Source: an uncultured Prevotellaceae bacterium (GTDB lineage Bacteria; Bacteroidota; Bacteroidia; Bacteroidales; Bacteroidaceae). Taken from it: a stretch of 64,000 bases of DNA. The stretch is taken from assembly GCA_937898415.1 (NCBI GenBank), contig CALDLA010000051.1, forward strand, positions 1 through 64,000, written 5' to 3'. Made by a program: the position numbers and the translations under genes. Below are positions 26,825 through 35,399 of the stretch, in pieces. Under the pieces are notes generated by a model, which was given only the letters and a program-made list of their open reading frames with translations, searched no databases and had not been told where the DNA came from. Position 1 is the first letter of the stretch, and each line of letters starts with the position of its first letter.

Positions 26825-27059
26825 AGATAGAGGCACGGACAAGAAGCCAGGCAATTGGCTTGACAACCAAGACGTGTGCCAGATGCTGAACATCAGCCCC
26901 AGAAAATTACAGACTTTACGGGATAACGGGACGTTGGCCTATTCTCAAATCAACCGCAAGCTGTTCTATAAGCCTGAGGATGTGGAGAGTATTCTTCATG
27001 TTGTGGCTGGTAGGGATAAAGATGGCAAGGTGTATAACCTCAAAACGAAGTGCCTATGA
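26739..27059 (+). CDS. Excisionase-like HTH protein 1
   Basis: 106 aa. MerR/HTH_17 type helix-turn-helix (WLDNQDVCQMLNISPRKLQT, residues 44-63, then LAYSQINRKLFY). Such paired small HTH proteins accompany Bacteroidetes mobile-element integrases and act as excisionases or regulators. Stop overlaps the next start (ATGA). Confidence 0.82.
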   Translation: MEVISIERSTYEELLTSFNSFVAQMRAMADRGTDKKPGNWLDNQDVCQMLNISPRKLQTLRDNGTLAYSQINRKLFYKPEDVESILHVVAGRDKDGKVYNLKTKCL

Positions 27060-27352
27060 ACGAACTGATAATGCCGCATAACGTTGGAGTGAAGAACGCA
27101 GTGGAGAACATGAATGAGGTGCTTGCCCTATACAAGAAGGTGATAGGAAATTACCGTCCATTGCTTGATGGTGAACGCTATCTGACAGACAAAGAGGTGT
27201 CTCAGATTCTGAAGATCAGCAGACGAACGTTACAGGAATACCGTAATGATGGTGTGTTACCTTACATATTGTTAGGTGGCAAAGTGCTTTATCGTGAAAG
27301 TGATTTGGAGAGAGTTCTGGAAAGTTGCTATCATCCGGCTTATAAACGATAG
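27056..27352 (+). CDS. Excisionase-like HTH protein 2
   Basis: 98 aa from MNELIMPHNVG. HTH_17 motif YLTDKEVSQILKISRRTLQE (about 43-62) and LPYILLGGKVLYRESDLERVL wing. Same family as its upstream neighbour and translationally coupled with it. Confidence 0.82.
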   Translation: MNELIMPHNVGVKNAVENMNEVLALYKKVIGNYRPLLDGERYLTDKEVSQILKISRRTLQEYRNDGVLPYILLGGKVLYRESDLERVLESCYHPAYKR

Positions 27353-27470
27353 GGAAAAGAAAGAGCCATTAGCGGTTCGTGTGCTGAGGGATTATAACGC
27401 AGAAAGACGGATGACAGACTTCGCTAATCATTCGTCTTTCTGCTCTGAAGTTTTAATGCGCCGTTAGTAG

Positions 27471-28691
27471 TTATGTTCTCTTTATATTCTTGAATGATGC
27501 ATTGAGTTTATTGCCGAGCATAGTCAGGTCGTTATCAAGTTTTTGACTTGTGATGCGGGCGTAAATCTGGGTAGTCACAATGTTGGTGTGTCCCAATACA
27601 CGGCTAACGCTCTCGATGGGCATTCCTTTTGAAAGAGCTAACGTCGCGAAAGAGTGCCGGCCACAATGGTAGGAGATGGCTTTCTCAATGCCGCAGGCTG
27701 TCATCACCGTTTTCAGTTTCTTACACATCGACCAGTAATTCATCTTGCCGAACACCAGCTTGTCTTCCTGTAAGTGCTTGTAGCAGTCGATAATCTGCAA
27801 AGGTACGTCCATCAGTTTCACCTGGAAGGGGATGTTGGTCTTGTGTCGCTTGCTGATAATCCACTTGTCGCCATTGATGTCCACGATGTTGTCCGTCGTC
27901 AGGTTCTTCACGTCGATGAACGAGAGGGCGGTGAAGCACACGAATACAAAGATGTCACGCACAAAGGCGAGATTGTCGTCCTCGAACTCATGGGTTACGA
28001 CTGCCTTTAGTTCTTCTTCGGTCAAGAACTCCCTTTCCTTGCAGTTTGGGCTGATGTGGAACTGTGCGAACGGATTACGGGGAATCTTGCCATTATAGTG
28101 TGCCCTCATCACAACACCTTTCAACCACATACACCTCTGCCAGATAGTGCCGTTAGCCAATCCTCGGTCTGTACTGAGGTAAGCGGCAAAGTCCTTGATG
28201 AATTCTGGCGTCAGTTCCAGCATTGACATATCTGTGCGACGGTAGTGCGACTGGATGAAGTCTGCCACGTCCTTCCGCGAGCGCTCCATAGCCCAGAGTG
28301 TGCTTGCAGCCCTGTCCTTGCCCACACGTTTCTTCTGGTTGGCAATGTCCTTGTCGAAAGCACTCAGCAGCGTTTCGTACTCACTACCAAAACCCTGATA
28401 GGAGTTGCGCACCATCTCAGCCGTCACAAAAGCCTCACGGTCAGAAAGATGTTGATAATGTTTGATAATCTGTGCCTTGATGTTATCTAGTTCGCGGTTG
28501 ATCTGCAAAGCCTCCTTACTGCGCCCTTTGGCACAATTGCCTTTCACGTCCCACATGTCAAGCGGAATCGTCTTCTTACAACTGAACTGCGACTGAGTCC
28601 CGTTAATCGTTACCCTGCCCATCACAGGCACCACACCATTCTTCTCCTTACTCTTGTTCACATAGAACAGAATGTTAAAAGTACTTCTCAT
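27471..28691 (-). CDS. Tyrosine recombinase (IntDOT-like integrase)
   Basis: 406 aa from MRSTFNILFYVNKS. Arm-binding and core-binding domains, then the catalytic domain with YHCGRHSFATLAL (H-x-x-R), LGHTN and the nucleophile in TTQIYARI. The first conserved arginine position reads FTALSFIDVKNL, with serine as in IntDOT-type integrases. The frame opens at 28748 but the ATG at 28691 fits the family. It faces the HTH genes and lies beside the kinase upstream region. Confidence 0.92.
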   Translation of the reverse strand: MRSTFNILFYVNKSKEKNGVVPVMGRVTINGTQSQFSCKKTIPLDMWDVKGNCAKGRSKEALQINRELDNIKAQIIKHYQHLSDREAFVTAEMVRNSYQGFGSEYETLLSAFDKDIANQKKRVGKDRAASTLWAMERSRKDVADFIQSHYRRTDMSMLELTPEFIKDFAAYLSTDRGLANGTIWQRCMWLKGVVMRAHYNGKIPRNPFAQFHISPNCKEREFLTEEELKAVVTHEFEDDNLAFVRDIFVFVCFTALSFIDVKNLTTDNIVDINGDKWIISKRHKTNIPFQVKLMDVPLQIIDCYKHLQEDKLVFGKMNYWSMCKKLKTVMTACGIEKAISYHCGRHSFATLALSKGMPIESVSRVLGHTNIVTTQIYARITSQKLDNDLTMLGNKLNASFKNIKRT

Positions 28692-28856
28692 GTTTCTTAC
28701 TCCTTTTTTTATTTTGGCTGCAAAACTACTATTTCTTTTGGCATTCATCGCTATGCAAAATGTAGCAGTTTGCGGAATAAGAAACGGTTGGCGAAAGGTG
28801 CGTCATTTCACCTCAATTCGCGTTGCCTATTAAGCCTTCTCAGAGGCCTAATTTTG

Positions 28857-29021
28857 GGTTACGAATTAGAAACCTAACTCCTTCACCAATCCTCCCTAAT
28901 TTGCTTTCTCCTTCAATTTGAAGTTCCTCGTTTTTCCCTTGATTGCCTTTATTTTAGGTCGAAATGCGTTAATCTTCCAAAATACGTTGTTCTTTACAAG
29001 CTTTTTTCTTAACTTTGCAGC
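28857..29021 (+). repeat. Right-hand copy of the kinase upstream region
   Basis: Matches 15035-15197 in inverted orientation with about a dozen and a half differences. It contains the kinase promoter and is presumably the original copy. Confidence 0.92.
29010..29017 (+). promoter_or_regulatory. -7 box of the pyridoxamine kinase gene
   Basis: TAACTTTG 8 nt before the start codon at 29026, implying a very short leader. Confidence 0.65.
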
Positions 29022-29025
29022 CGGA

Positions 29026-29838
29026 ATGAAGAAGATACTGCTGATCAACGATGTCGTAGGCTACAGCCATGTGGGCATGGTGGCCATGATGCCCATCCTG
29101 ACCTACCTGGGGCATCCGACGTACAACCTGCCTACGTCGCTGGTGTCGAACACGCTGGACTACGGCCGTTTCAACGTGATGGACACCACGGAGTATATGC
29201 GCGGCGTGCTGCCCGTGTGGCGTGACCTGGGCTTCACGTTCGACGCCGTCTGCACCGGCCTGATGTTCAGCGAGGAGCAGGCCCTGCTGGTATCGCAGTA
29301 CTGCACCGAACTGTCGCGTCAGGGCACCACCATCTTCGTGGATCCCATCATGGGCGACGGCGGGCGGCTCTACAACGGCATCACCCAGCGGTCGGTCGAG
29401 CTGATGCGCCAGATGGTCTCGGTGGCCGACCTGACGTTCCCCAACTATACCGAGGCCTGCTACCTGACATCGACGCCCTACCTGCCGGAAGGCATGACGT
29501 GGCAGGAAGCCCGCGAGATGCTGGCCGGACTGCGCGACATCGGCTGCCGCTCGGCCTTGGTGACGAGCGCCAAGGTGGAGGGTCAGAGCTGTGTCATCGG
29601 CTACAACCACTACGACGGCAAGTACTTCCGGCTGGACTACGACGAGATACCGGTGCTCATCCACGGCACGGGCGACATCTTCTCGGCGGTGCTCATCGGC
29701 CACCTCATGAAGGGTGAACCGCTGGTACAGTGTACTCGCACGGCGATGGACGTCGTCAGCCGCCTGATAGACCGCAACCGCGACTTAGACGACAAAAAAC
29801 GGGGCATCCCCATTGAGAAATGTCTCGATTTACTATGA
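29026..29838 (+). CDS. Pyridoxamine/pyridoxal kinase family protein
   Basis: 270 aa PfkB/ribokinase-fold enzyme of the PdxY/PdxK group, phosphorylating B6 vitamers. Motifs: MKKILLINDVVGYSHVGMVA at the N-terminus, IFVDPIMGDGG near 105 and the anion-hole region HGTGDIFSAVLIG near 215-227. The ORF extends upstream to 28918, but that part lies upstream of the promoter. First core gene after the island. Confidence 0.9.
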   Translation: MKKILLINDVVGYSHVGMVAMMPILTYLGHPTYNLPTSLVSNTLDYGRFNVMDTTEYMRGVLPVWRDLGFTFDAVCTGLMFSEEQALLVSQYCTELSRQGTTIFVDPIMGDGGRLYNGITQRSVELMRQMVSVADLTFPNYTEACYLTSTPYLPEGMTWQEAREMLAGLRDIGCRSALVTSAKVEGQSCVIGYNHYDGKYFRLDYDEIPVLIHGTGDIFSAVLIGHLMKGEPLVQCTRTAMDVVSRLIDRNRDLDDKKRGIPIEKCLDLL

Positions 29839-29855
29839 TTCCCATCATAATGATG

Positions 29856-29884
29856 GCCGAAAGTTTTGCACTTTCGGCTTTTTT
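29856..29884 (+). terminator. Intrinsic terminator after the kinase gene
   Basis: GCCGAAAGT-tttgc-ACTTTCGGC followed by six T: a 9-bp perfect stem 18 nt after the stop codon. Confidence 0.9.
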
Positions 29885-29887
29885 GTT

Positions 29888-29895
29888 TACTTTTG
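29888..29895 (+). promoter_or_regulatory. -7 box of the acyl-CoA ligase gene
   Basis: TACTTTTG directly after the terminator T-tract, 19 nt before the ATG at 29914. Confidence 0.6.
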
Positions 29896-29913
29896 CAGAA
29901 AATTTGTGTAGCT

Positions 29914-31722
29914 ATGCAGAATCTAAGCCATCTGGCCGTGCTCATCCATGAGCAGGCCAAGACCTACGGCGACCGCGAAGTGCTCATCTACAAGGACTTC
30001 GGCGGTACGGAGTGGAAATCGTATTCGTGGAACCAGTTCTCGCAGACGGTGACGCAGGTGTCGAACGCCCTGCTGAACCTCGGCGTGAAGGTGCAGGAGA
30101 ACGTCGGCGTCTTCTCACAGAACTCGGCACCCTACTTGTTCTGCGACTTCGGTGCCTGGGGCATCCGGGCAGTGACCATCCCCTTCTACGCCACCTCGTC
30201 GGAACAGCAGATACAGTTCATGATTACCGACGCGAAGATACGCATCCTCTTCGTCGGCGAGCAGGAACAGTATGACAAGGCCCACCGCGTGCAGGCCACG
30301 TGCCACACGCTGGAGCGCATCATCGTCTACGACCGGGGCGTGAAGCTGAACGAGGAGGACAAGCTGGCCATGTACTTCGACGACTTCCTGAAGCTGGGCG
30401 AGGGAATGCCCCGACAGTCGGAGGTGGAGACCCTGCAGCAACAGGCGTCGATGGATGACATTGCCAACATCCTCTACACCAGCGGCACCACGGGCGACTC
30501 GAAGGGTGTCATCCTGACCTGCGGACAGTACCACGCCGCAATGGTAGCCAACGGCAAGTGCGTGCCGGTGACCGAGAATGACCGCGTGCTGAACTTCCTG
30601 CCCTTCACCCATATCTTTGAGAAGGGCTGGAAAATCCTGTGCCTGACGGCTGGTGCGCGACTCATCGTCAACACCTATCCGCAACAGGTGCAGCAGACAA
30701 TGAAGGAGACCCACCCGACGTGTATGTCCAGCGTTCCCCGCTTCTGGGAGAAAGTCTATATGGGCGTGCAGGAGAAGATTGAGACGAGCAGCGCCATGCA
30801 GCGCAAGATCTTCGAACACGCCATCGCCGTGGGCCGCCGCCACAACATCGACTACCTGTCGAAGGGCAAGAAGCCGCCCATGGCCCTCCACTTCGAGTAT
30901 GAGATGCTGAACAAGACCATTTTCTCATTGGTACGCAAGGAGTTAGGACTGGAGAACGCCCACTTCTTCCCCACGGCCGGTGCCACGGTGAATCCGAAGG
31001 TGGAGGAGTTCGTACACTCCATCGGCATCAACATGGTGGTAGGCTACGGACTGACGGAGTCGCTGGCCACCGTCTCGTGCAACCACCTGGGCGACCCCTG
31101 GACAGTAGGAAGCGTAGGCATCCCCATCGAGGGCATCTCGATACGCATCAGCGACGAGGGCGAGGTGCTGCTGAAAGGCCCCACCATCACCCGTGGCTAC
31201 TACAACCGCGACGACCTGACGAAGCAGGCATTCACGGACGACGGCTACTTCCGCACGGGCGACTCGGGCTACTTAGAGGGTGGCGAGCTGTTCCTGAAGG
31301 AGCGCATCAAGGACCTCTTCAAGACGTCGAACGGCAAATACATCGCCCCGCAGATGATTGAGTCGAAGATACTGGTCGACAAGTACGTGGACCAGATAGC
31401 CATCATCGCCGACCAGCGGAAGTTCGTCTCGGCCCTCATCATTCCCGTCTATTCTTTATTAGAGGAATACGCACGCGAACACGGCATCAAGTTCGACAGC
31501 CGCGAGGACCTCTGCAGCAACGAGCGGATACACCAGATGATGGCCGACCGCATCGACACGCTGCAGCAGCAGTTGGCGCACTACGAGCAGATCAAGCGCT
31601 TCACCCTGCTGCCCCACGCCTTCTCGATGGAGCGTGGCGAGCTGACGAACACGCTGAAAATCAAGCGACGCATACTGAACGAGAACTATAAGGACCTTAT
31701 CGACAAGATGTACGAAGAGTAA
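29914..31722 (+). CDS. Long-chain fatty acid-CoA ligase (AMP-forming)
   Basis: 602 aa ANL-superfamily enzyme activating fatty acids as acyl-AMP then acyl-CoA, membrane-associated. P-loop ILYTSGTTGDSKGVILT near 185, VVGYGLTES near 380, and FRTGDSGYLEGG near 460. Frame upstream to 29866 runs through the terminator, so the ATG at 29914 is used. Its stop TAATG overlaps the prfB start by one base. Confidence 0.93.
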   Translation: MQNLSHLAVLIHEQAKTYGDREVLIYKDFGGTEWKSYSWNQFSQTVTQVSNALLNLGVKVQENVGVFSQNSAPYLFCDFGAWGIRAVTIPFYATSSEQQIQFMITDAKIRILFVGEQEQYDKAHRVQATCHTLERIIVYDRGVKLNEEDKLAMYFDDFLKLGEGMPRQSEVETLQQQASMDDIANILYTSGTTGDSKGVILTCGQYHAAMVANGKCVPVTENDRVLNFLPFTHIFEKGWKILCLTAGARLIVNTYPQQVQQTMKETHPTCMSSVPRFWEKVYMGVQEKIETSSAMQRKIFEHAIAVGRRHNIDYLSKGKKPPMALHFEYEMLNKTIFSLVRKELGLENAHFFPTAGATVNPKVEEFVHSIGINMVVGYGLTESLATVSCNHLGDPWTVGSVGIPIEGISIRISDEGEVLLKGPTITRGYYNRDDLTKQAFTDDGYFRTGDSGYLEGGELFLKERIKDLFKTSNGKYIAPQMIESKILVDKYVDQIAIIADQRKFVSALIIPVYSLLEEYAREHGIKFDSREDLCSNERIHQMMADRIDTLQQQLAHYEQIKRFTLLPHAFSMERGELTNTLKIKRRILNENYKDLIDKMYEE

Positions 31723-32843
31723 TGATTACACAAGACCAATTAAAAGATGTATTAGATAGAGCAGATAAACTGAAGCATTATCTGCGCATTGACGAGAAAC
31801 AGATAGAGTGGGAGGAGGAAGACCTGCGGACGCAGGCACCTGACTTCTGGGACGACCCCAAGCGCGCCGAGGCCCAGATGAAGAAGGTGAAGGCCATCAA
31901 GAAATGGATTGATGGCTATAACGAGGTGCGTACGATGGCCGACGAACTGCAGCTGGCCTTCGACTTCTATAAGGACGAGATGGTGACCGAACAGGAGGTG
32001 GACGAAGCCTACCAGAACGCCATCAAGGCCATTGAGGACCTGGAACTGATGAACATGCTGCGCCAGGAGGAAGACCCAATGGACGCCGTGCTGAAGATCA
32101 ACTCGGGCGCCGGCGGCACCGAGGCCCAGGACTGGGCACAAATGCTGATGCGCATGTACATGCGCTGGGCCGAGGCCCACGGCTATAAGGTGACCATCGC
32201 CAACCTGCTGGACGGCGAGGACGCCGGCATCAAGAGCGTGACGATGCAGATAGAGGGCGGCGAGTATGCCTACGGCTATCTGAAGTCAGAGAACGGAGTC
32301 CACCGGCTGGTGCGCGTCTCGCCGTTCAACGCCCAGGGCAAGCGCATGACATCGTTTGCCTCGGTATTCGTCACCCCGCTGGTCGACGACACCATCGAGG
32401 TCTATGTTGACCCCGCCAAACTCTCGTGGGACACCTTCCGCTCGAGCGGTGCCGGCGGTCAGAACGTGAACAAGGTGGAGTCGGGCGTCCGGCTGCGCTA
32501 CTGGTACACCGACCCCGACACGGGCGAGGAGGAGGAAATCCTCATCGAGAATACCGAGACCCGCGACCAGCCTAAGAACAAAGAGCGCGCTATGGCCCTG
32601 CTCCGCTCACAGCTGTACGACCGGGCCATGAAGAAGCGCATGGAGGCGCAGGCCAAGATTGAGGCGGGCAAGAAGAAGATTGAGTGGGGCAGTCAGATAC
32701 GCTCCTACGTCTTCGACGACAAGCGGGTGAAGGATCACCGCACGAACTTCGAGACCCGCGACGTGGAGAGCGTGATGAACGGCAAGCTCGACGGCTTCAT
32801 CAAAGCATATCTCATGGAATTTGCACAAAGCCCCCTAAGTTAG
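31722..32843 (+). CDS. prfB: Peptide chain release factor 2
   Basis: 373 aa. Recognises UGA/UAA stops: SPF tripeptide in VRVSPFNAQGKR and the peptidyl-hydrolysis GGQ in SSGAGGQNVNK. The frame is continuous from the ATG: the in-frame UGA and programmed +1 shift seen in many bacteria are absent. The last four codons and the TAG stop lie inside a palindromic repeat (starting 32830), so the native C-terminus has been altered. Confidence 0.95.
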   Translation: MITQDQLKDVLDRADKLKHYLRIDEKQIEWEEEDLRTQAPDFWDDPKRAEAQMKKVKAIKKWIDGYNEVRTMADELQLAFDFYKDEMVTEQEVDEAYQNAIKAIEDLELMNMLRQEEDPMDAVLKINSGAGGTEAQDWAQMLMRMYMRWAEAHGYKVTIANLLDGEDAGIKSVTMQIEGGEYAYGYLKSENGVHRLVRVSPFNAQGKRMTSFASVFVTPLVDDTIEVYVDPAKLSWDTFRSSGAGGQNVNKVESGVRLRYWYTDPDTGEEEEILIENTETRDQPKNKERAMALLRSQLYDRAMKKRMEAQAKIEAGKKKIEWGSQIRSYVFDDKRVKDHRTNFETRDVESVMNGKLDGFIKAYLMEFAQSPLS

Positions 32844-32947
32844 GGGGTTGGGGGTCTGAACAGGCGCAGATTCCCATCACCATATAATCTAATAAAAGTT
32901 GTCTGATATACGCTTGTTCAGACCCCCAGCCCCCTAACTTAGGGGGC
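32830..32947. repeat. REP-like palindromic element at the 3' end of prfB
   Basis: 118-bp unit: GCCCCCTAAGTTAGGGGG, GGGGTCTGAACA, then the inverse TGTTCAGACCCCC and GCCCCCTAACTTAGGGGGC. Same arms as 11181-11268. The 5' arm encodes the end of prfB (AGC CCC CTA AGT TAG). Confidence 0.9.
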
Positions 32948-32956
32948 ATAAAAGTT

Positions 32957-33112
32957 ATGGCAAAGAAAGTAGCTAAGGAGACCAACCCGAAGCGGGTGGC
33001 CTACGAGAAGAAACAACAGGAAAAAGGTGAGAAAGTCATCAAGTGGATCATCGGCGTGCTCATAGCACTCGCTGTCTGCTACGCAGCCTACTCCATCTGG
33101 CTCGTCTCCTAA
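32957..33112 (+). CDS. Small single-pass membrane protein
   Basis: 51 aa: a Lys-rich N-terminus (MAKKVAKETNPKRVAYEKK) followed by one hydrophobic helix (WIIGVLIALAVCYAAYSIWL). Type and function unknown. Its TAA overlaps the following ATG by one base, so it is coupled to the CYTH gene. Confidence 0.75.
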   Translation: MAKKVAKETNPKRVAYEKKQQEKGEKVIKWIIGVLIALAVCYAAYSIWLVS

Positions 33113-33612
33113 TGAGCGGCATGGAAGTAGAGCGGAAGTTCATGGTCCGCGGCAACAGTTACCGCCAGCTGGCCTACGCTTCCGACCGCATCAAGCAAGG
33201 CTACATCTGCAGCGGCCACGGGCGTACCGTCAGGGTGCGGCTCCGTGGTGGCCGTGGATATCTGACCATCAAGGGCCCATCGCTCGACGGCGGCTTGAGC
33301 CGCTATGAGTTCGAGAAGGAGATCACGCCCGACGAGGCCGAGCAGCTGTTCCGCCTCTGTGAACCGGGCATCATCGACAAGACGCGCTACCTGGTGAAGA
33401 GCGGACAGCACACCTTCGAGGTGGACGAGTTCTACGGCGAGAACGAGGGACTGGTGATGGCCGAGGTTGAACTGTCGGCTCCCGACGAGCCTTACGAGAA
33501 GCCTGCCTTCATCGGGAAGGAGGTGACGGGCGACCGTCGCTTCTACAACAGCCACCTGCGTACGAACCCCTTCAGCGTCTGGGGAAGCACACTGTCAGAA
33601 GAATACCGATAA
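33112..33612 (+). CDS. CYTH domain (triphosphate tunnel) protein
   Basis: 166 aa. The ExExK signature EVERKFMV at residues 5-12 plus TVRVRLRGGRGYLTIKGP and YEFEKEI alternating charged strands define a CYTH tunnel metalloenzyme, typically an inorganic triphosphatase. An internal start at 33121 is possible. The 3' end overlaps the convergent VanZ gene by 41 bp. Confidence 0.9.
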   Translation: MSGMEVERKFMVRGNSYRQLAYASDRIKQGYICSGHGRTVRVRLRGGRGYLTIKGPSLDGGLSRYEFEKEITPDEAEQLFRLCEPGIIDKTRYLVKSGQHTFEVDEFYGENEGLVMAEVELSAPDEPYEKPAFIGKEVTGDRRFYNSHLRTNPFSVWGSTLSEEYR

Positions 33613-33967
33613 CGGCTCCTATCGTCACACCCGTGGCATTGGCCGCCAGGTCTTCCCATTCCCCCTGACGGGTGGCGGTGGCATACTCCTGCAGCAGTTC
33701 CAGAGTGCCGCTCATGACAATGGGCATGAGCCACGCCCAGACAAAGAGTTTCCTATAGTCGGGACGACGGTGCTGACGCCAATACTCCCACCAGATGACG
33801 GTACACGTACCGCCATACATGATGAAATGCGTCCATTTGTCGATGAAAGGAACGCCGTCGAGCGACGTTTCGGGAAAGTACGGGGTGAGCGAGAGTGTCC
33901 ACACCAAGACGATGCAGACCACCGAGAGGGGGTAGTGGAGGACGTATTTTTTGGCAATTTCGTACAT
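33572..33967 (-). CDS. VanZ family membrane protein
   Basis: 131 aa with four hydrophobic helices. VanZ-like hallmarks: PFIDKWTHFIMYGG near 42-55 and GTLELLQEYATATRQGEWEDLAANATG near 88-114. Function of most VanZ-like proteins is unknown; low-level teicoplanin resistance is known for the founder. Convergent with the CYTH gene. Confidence 0.85.
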   Translation of the reverse strand: MYEIAKKYVLHYPLSVVCIVLVWTLSLTPYFPETSLDGVPFIDKWTHFIMYGGTCTVIWWEYWRQHRRPDYRKLFVWAWLMPIVMSGTLELLQEYATATRQGEWEDLAANATGVTIGAVIGILLTVCFPRR

Positions 33968-33996
33968 ATAGCGTTAATTTGCTTTCAATTTTGCTG

Positions 33997-34004
33997 CAAA
34001 ATTA
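33997..34004 (-). promoter_or_regulatory. -7 box of the VanZ gene
   Basis: TAATTTTG on the minus strand, 30 nt before the VanZ start. Confidence 0.5.
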
Positions 34005-34016
34005 AGATTATTTTTA

Positions 34017-34024
34017 TACTTTTG
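34017..34024 (+). promoter_or_regulatory. -7 box of the NSS transporter operon
   Basis: TACTTTTG, 10 nt before the ATG at 34035; divergent from the VanZ box. Confidence 0.6.
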
Positions 34025-34034
34025 CAAGCGAATC

Positions 34035-35399
34035 ATGAATAATTTGGAAAAGAGAGCGAACTTCAGCGGCAGGCTGGGTGTCATTCTGGCTACTGCGGGC
34101 TCGGCCGTGGGGCTGGGCAATGTATGGCGTTTCCCCTATATGACGGGTGAGAACGGCGGTGCCGTCTTTATCATCATCTACGTGGCCTGCGTACTGCTGT
34201 TAGGCATTCCCTGTATGATCAGCGAGTTCATCATCGGCCGTCACGGACAGGCCAACACGGCACGGGCCTACCGCAAGCTGGCAGGAGGGACGCCGTGGGC
34301 TGTCATCGGCTACATGGGCGTGCTCACCGGATTCCTCATCACGGGCTATTACGCCGTGGTGGCAGGCTGGTGCCTGCAGTATATCTGGGCGTCGATGGTA
34401 GGCCATCTGCAGGGCGACCCCGAATACTTCAAGGCCTATTTCACGGAGTTCTCCACCCATCCCGTGAAGCCCATCCTCTGGACGGTCATCATCCTCGGCA
34501 TCACCTATCTTATCATAGAACACGGCGTGCGCAACGGCATTGAGCGGGCCTCCAAACTGCTCATGCCTTTGTTGTTCATACTACTACTCGTCATCGTCGG
34601 TGCCTCATGCATGCTGCCGGGTGCTGACAAGGGCATTGCCTTCCTGTTCAAGCCCGACTTTACGGCCATCAACAGCGACGTCTTCCTGGCCGCCTTGGGA
34701 CAGGCGTTCTACTCGCTGTCGATAGCGATGGGTTGCATCTGTACATACGCCAGCTATTTCTCGAAGAGTACCAACCTGACGAACTCTGCCGTGCAGATAG
34801 GCGTCATCGACTCATTGGTGGCCATCCTTGCTGGCCTCATGATCTTCCCGGCGGCCTTCTCCGTGGGTGTCAATCCCGACTCAGGCCCGTCGCTCATCTT
34901 CATCACCCTACCCAACGTCTTCCAGCAGGCTTTTGCTGCTGTTCCCGTTGTGGGCTACGTCATCTCCCTACTGTTCTTCCTGCTGCTGTCGTTGGCCGCT
35001 CTCACATCGCTGATTTCGCTTCATGAGGTGTCGACGGCCTTCATCCATGAGGAACTGGTCATCTCGCGCAAGAAGGCAGCCGTCATCGTCACCGTCACCA
35101 CCTGCATCATCGGGGCTTTCTGTTCGTTGTCGTTAGGTGCTACCGAAAGCCTGGCGTTCTTCAGGCGTACGCTGTTCGACTGGTTCGACTTCGTCACGGG
35201 TCAGATTTTCTTGCCCGTCGTCGGGTTCCTCACCTGCATCTTCATCGGCTGGTTCGTGCCTCATAAGATTGTTCACGACGAGTTCACAAACTGGGGCACC
35301 CTGCACGGACGCTATTTCCACCTGTATCTCTTCCTCGTGAAGTACGTCTGTCCCATCGGCATCCTCTTCATCTTCCTTCACCAGTTCGGGCTGATATGA
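34035..35399 (+). CDS. Sodium-dependent (NSS/SNF family) transporter 1
   Basis: 454 aa, about 11-12 membrane helices. LeuT-type TM1 GVILATAGSAVGLGNVWRFPY (start of the Na/substrate site) at residues 15-35 and NPDSGPSLIFITLPNVFQ in the middle. Na-coupled amino acid or related uptake; substrate cannot be told. Forms a tandem pair with the next gene (ATGA overlap). Confidence 0.92.
   Translation: MNNLEKRANFSGRLGVILATAGSAVGLGNVWRFPYMTGENGGAVFIIIYVACVLLLGIPCMISEFIIGRHGQANTARAYRKLAGGTPWAVIGYMGVLTGFLITGYYAVVAGWCLQYIWASMVGHLQGDPEYFKAYFTEFSTHPVKPILWTVIILGITYLIIEHGVRNGIERASKLLMPLLFILLLVIVGASCMLPGADKGIAFLFKPDFTAINSDVFLAALGQAFYSLSIAMGCICTYASYFSKSTNLTNSAVQIGVIDSLVAILAGLMIFPAAFSVGVNPDSGPSLIFITLPNVFQQAFAAVPVVGYVISLLFFLLLSLAALTSLISLHEVSTAFIHEELVISRKKAAVIVTVTTCIIGAFCSLSLGATESLAFFRRTLFDWFDFVTGQIFLPVVGFLTCIFIGWFVPHKIVHDEFTNWGTLHGRYFHLYLFLVKYVCPIGILFIFLHQFGLI

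Noticed and set aside
28918..29838. Upstream start for the kinase at 28918
   Set aside because: It precedes the TAACTTTG box and would encode the same promoter-derived hydrophobic peptide.
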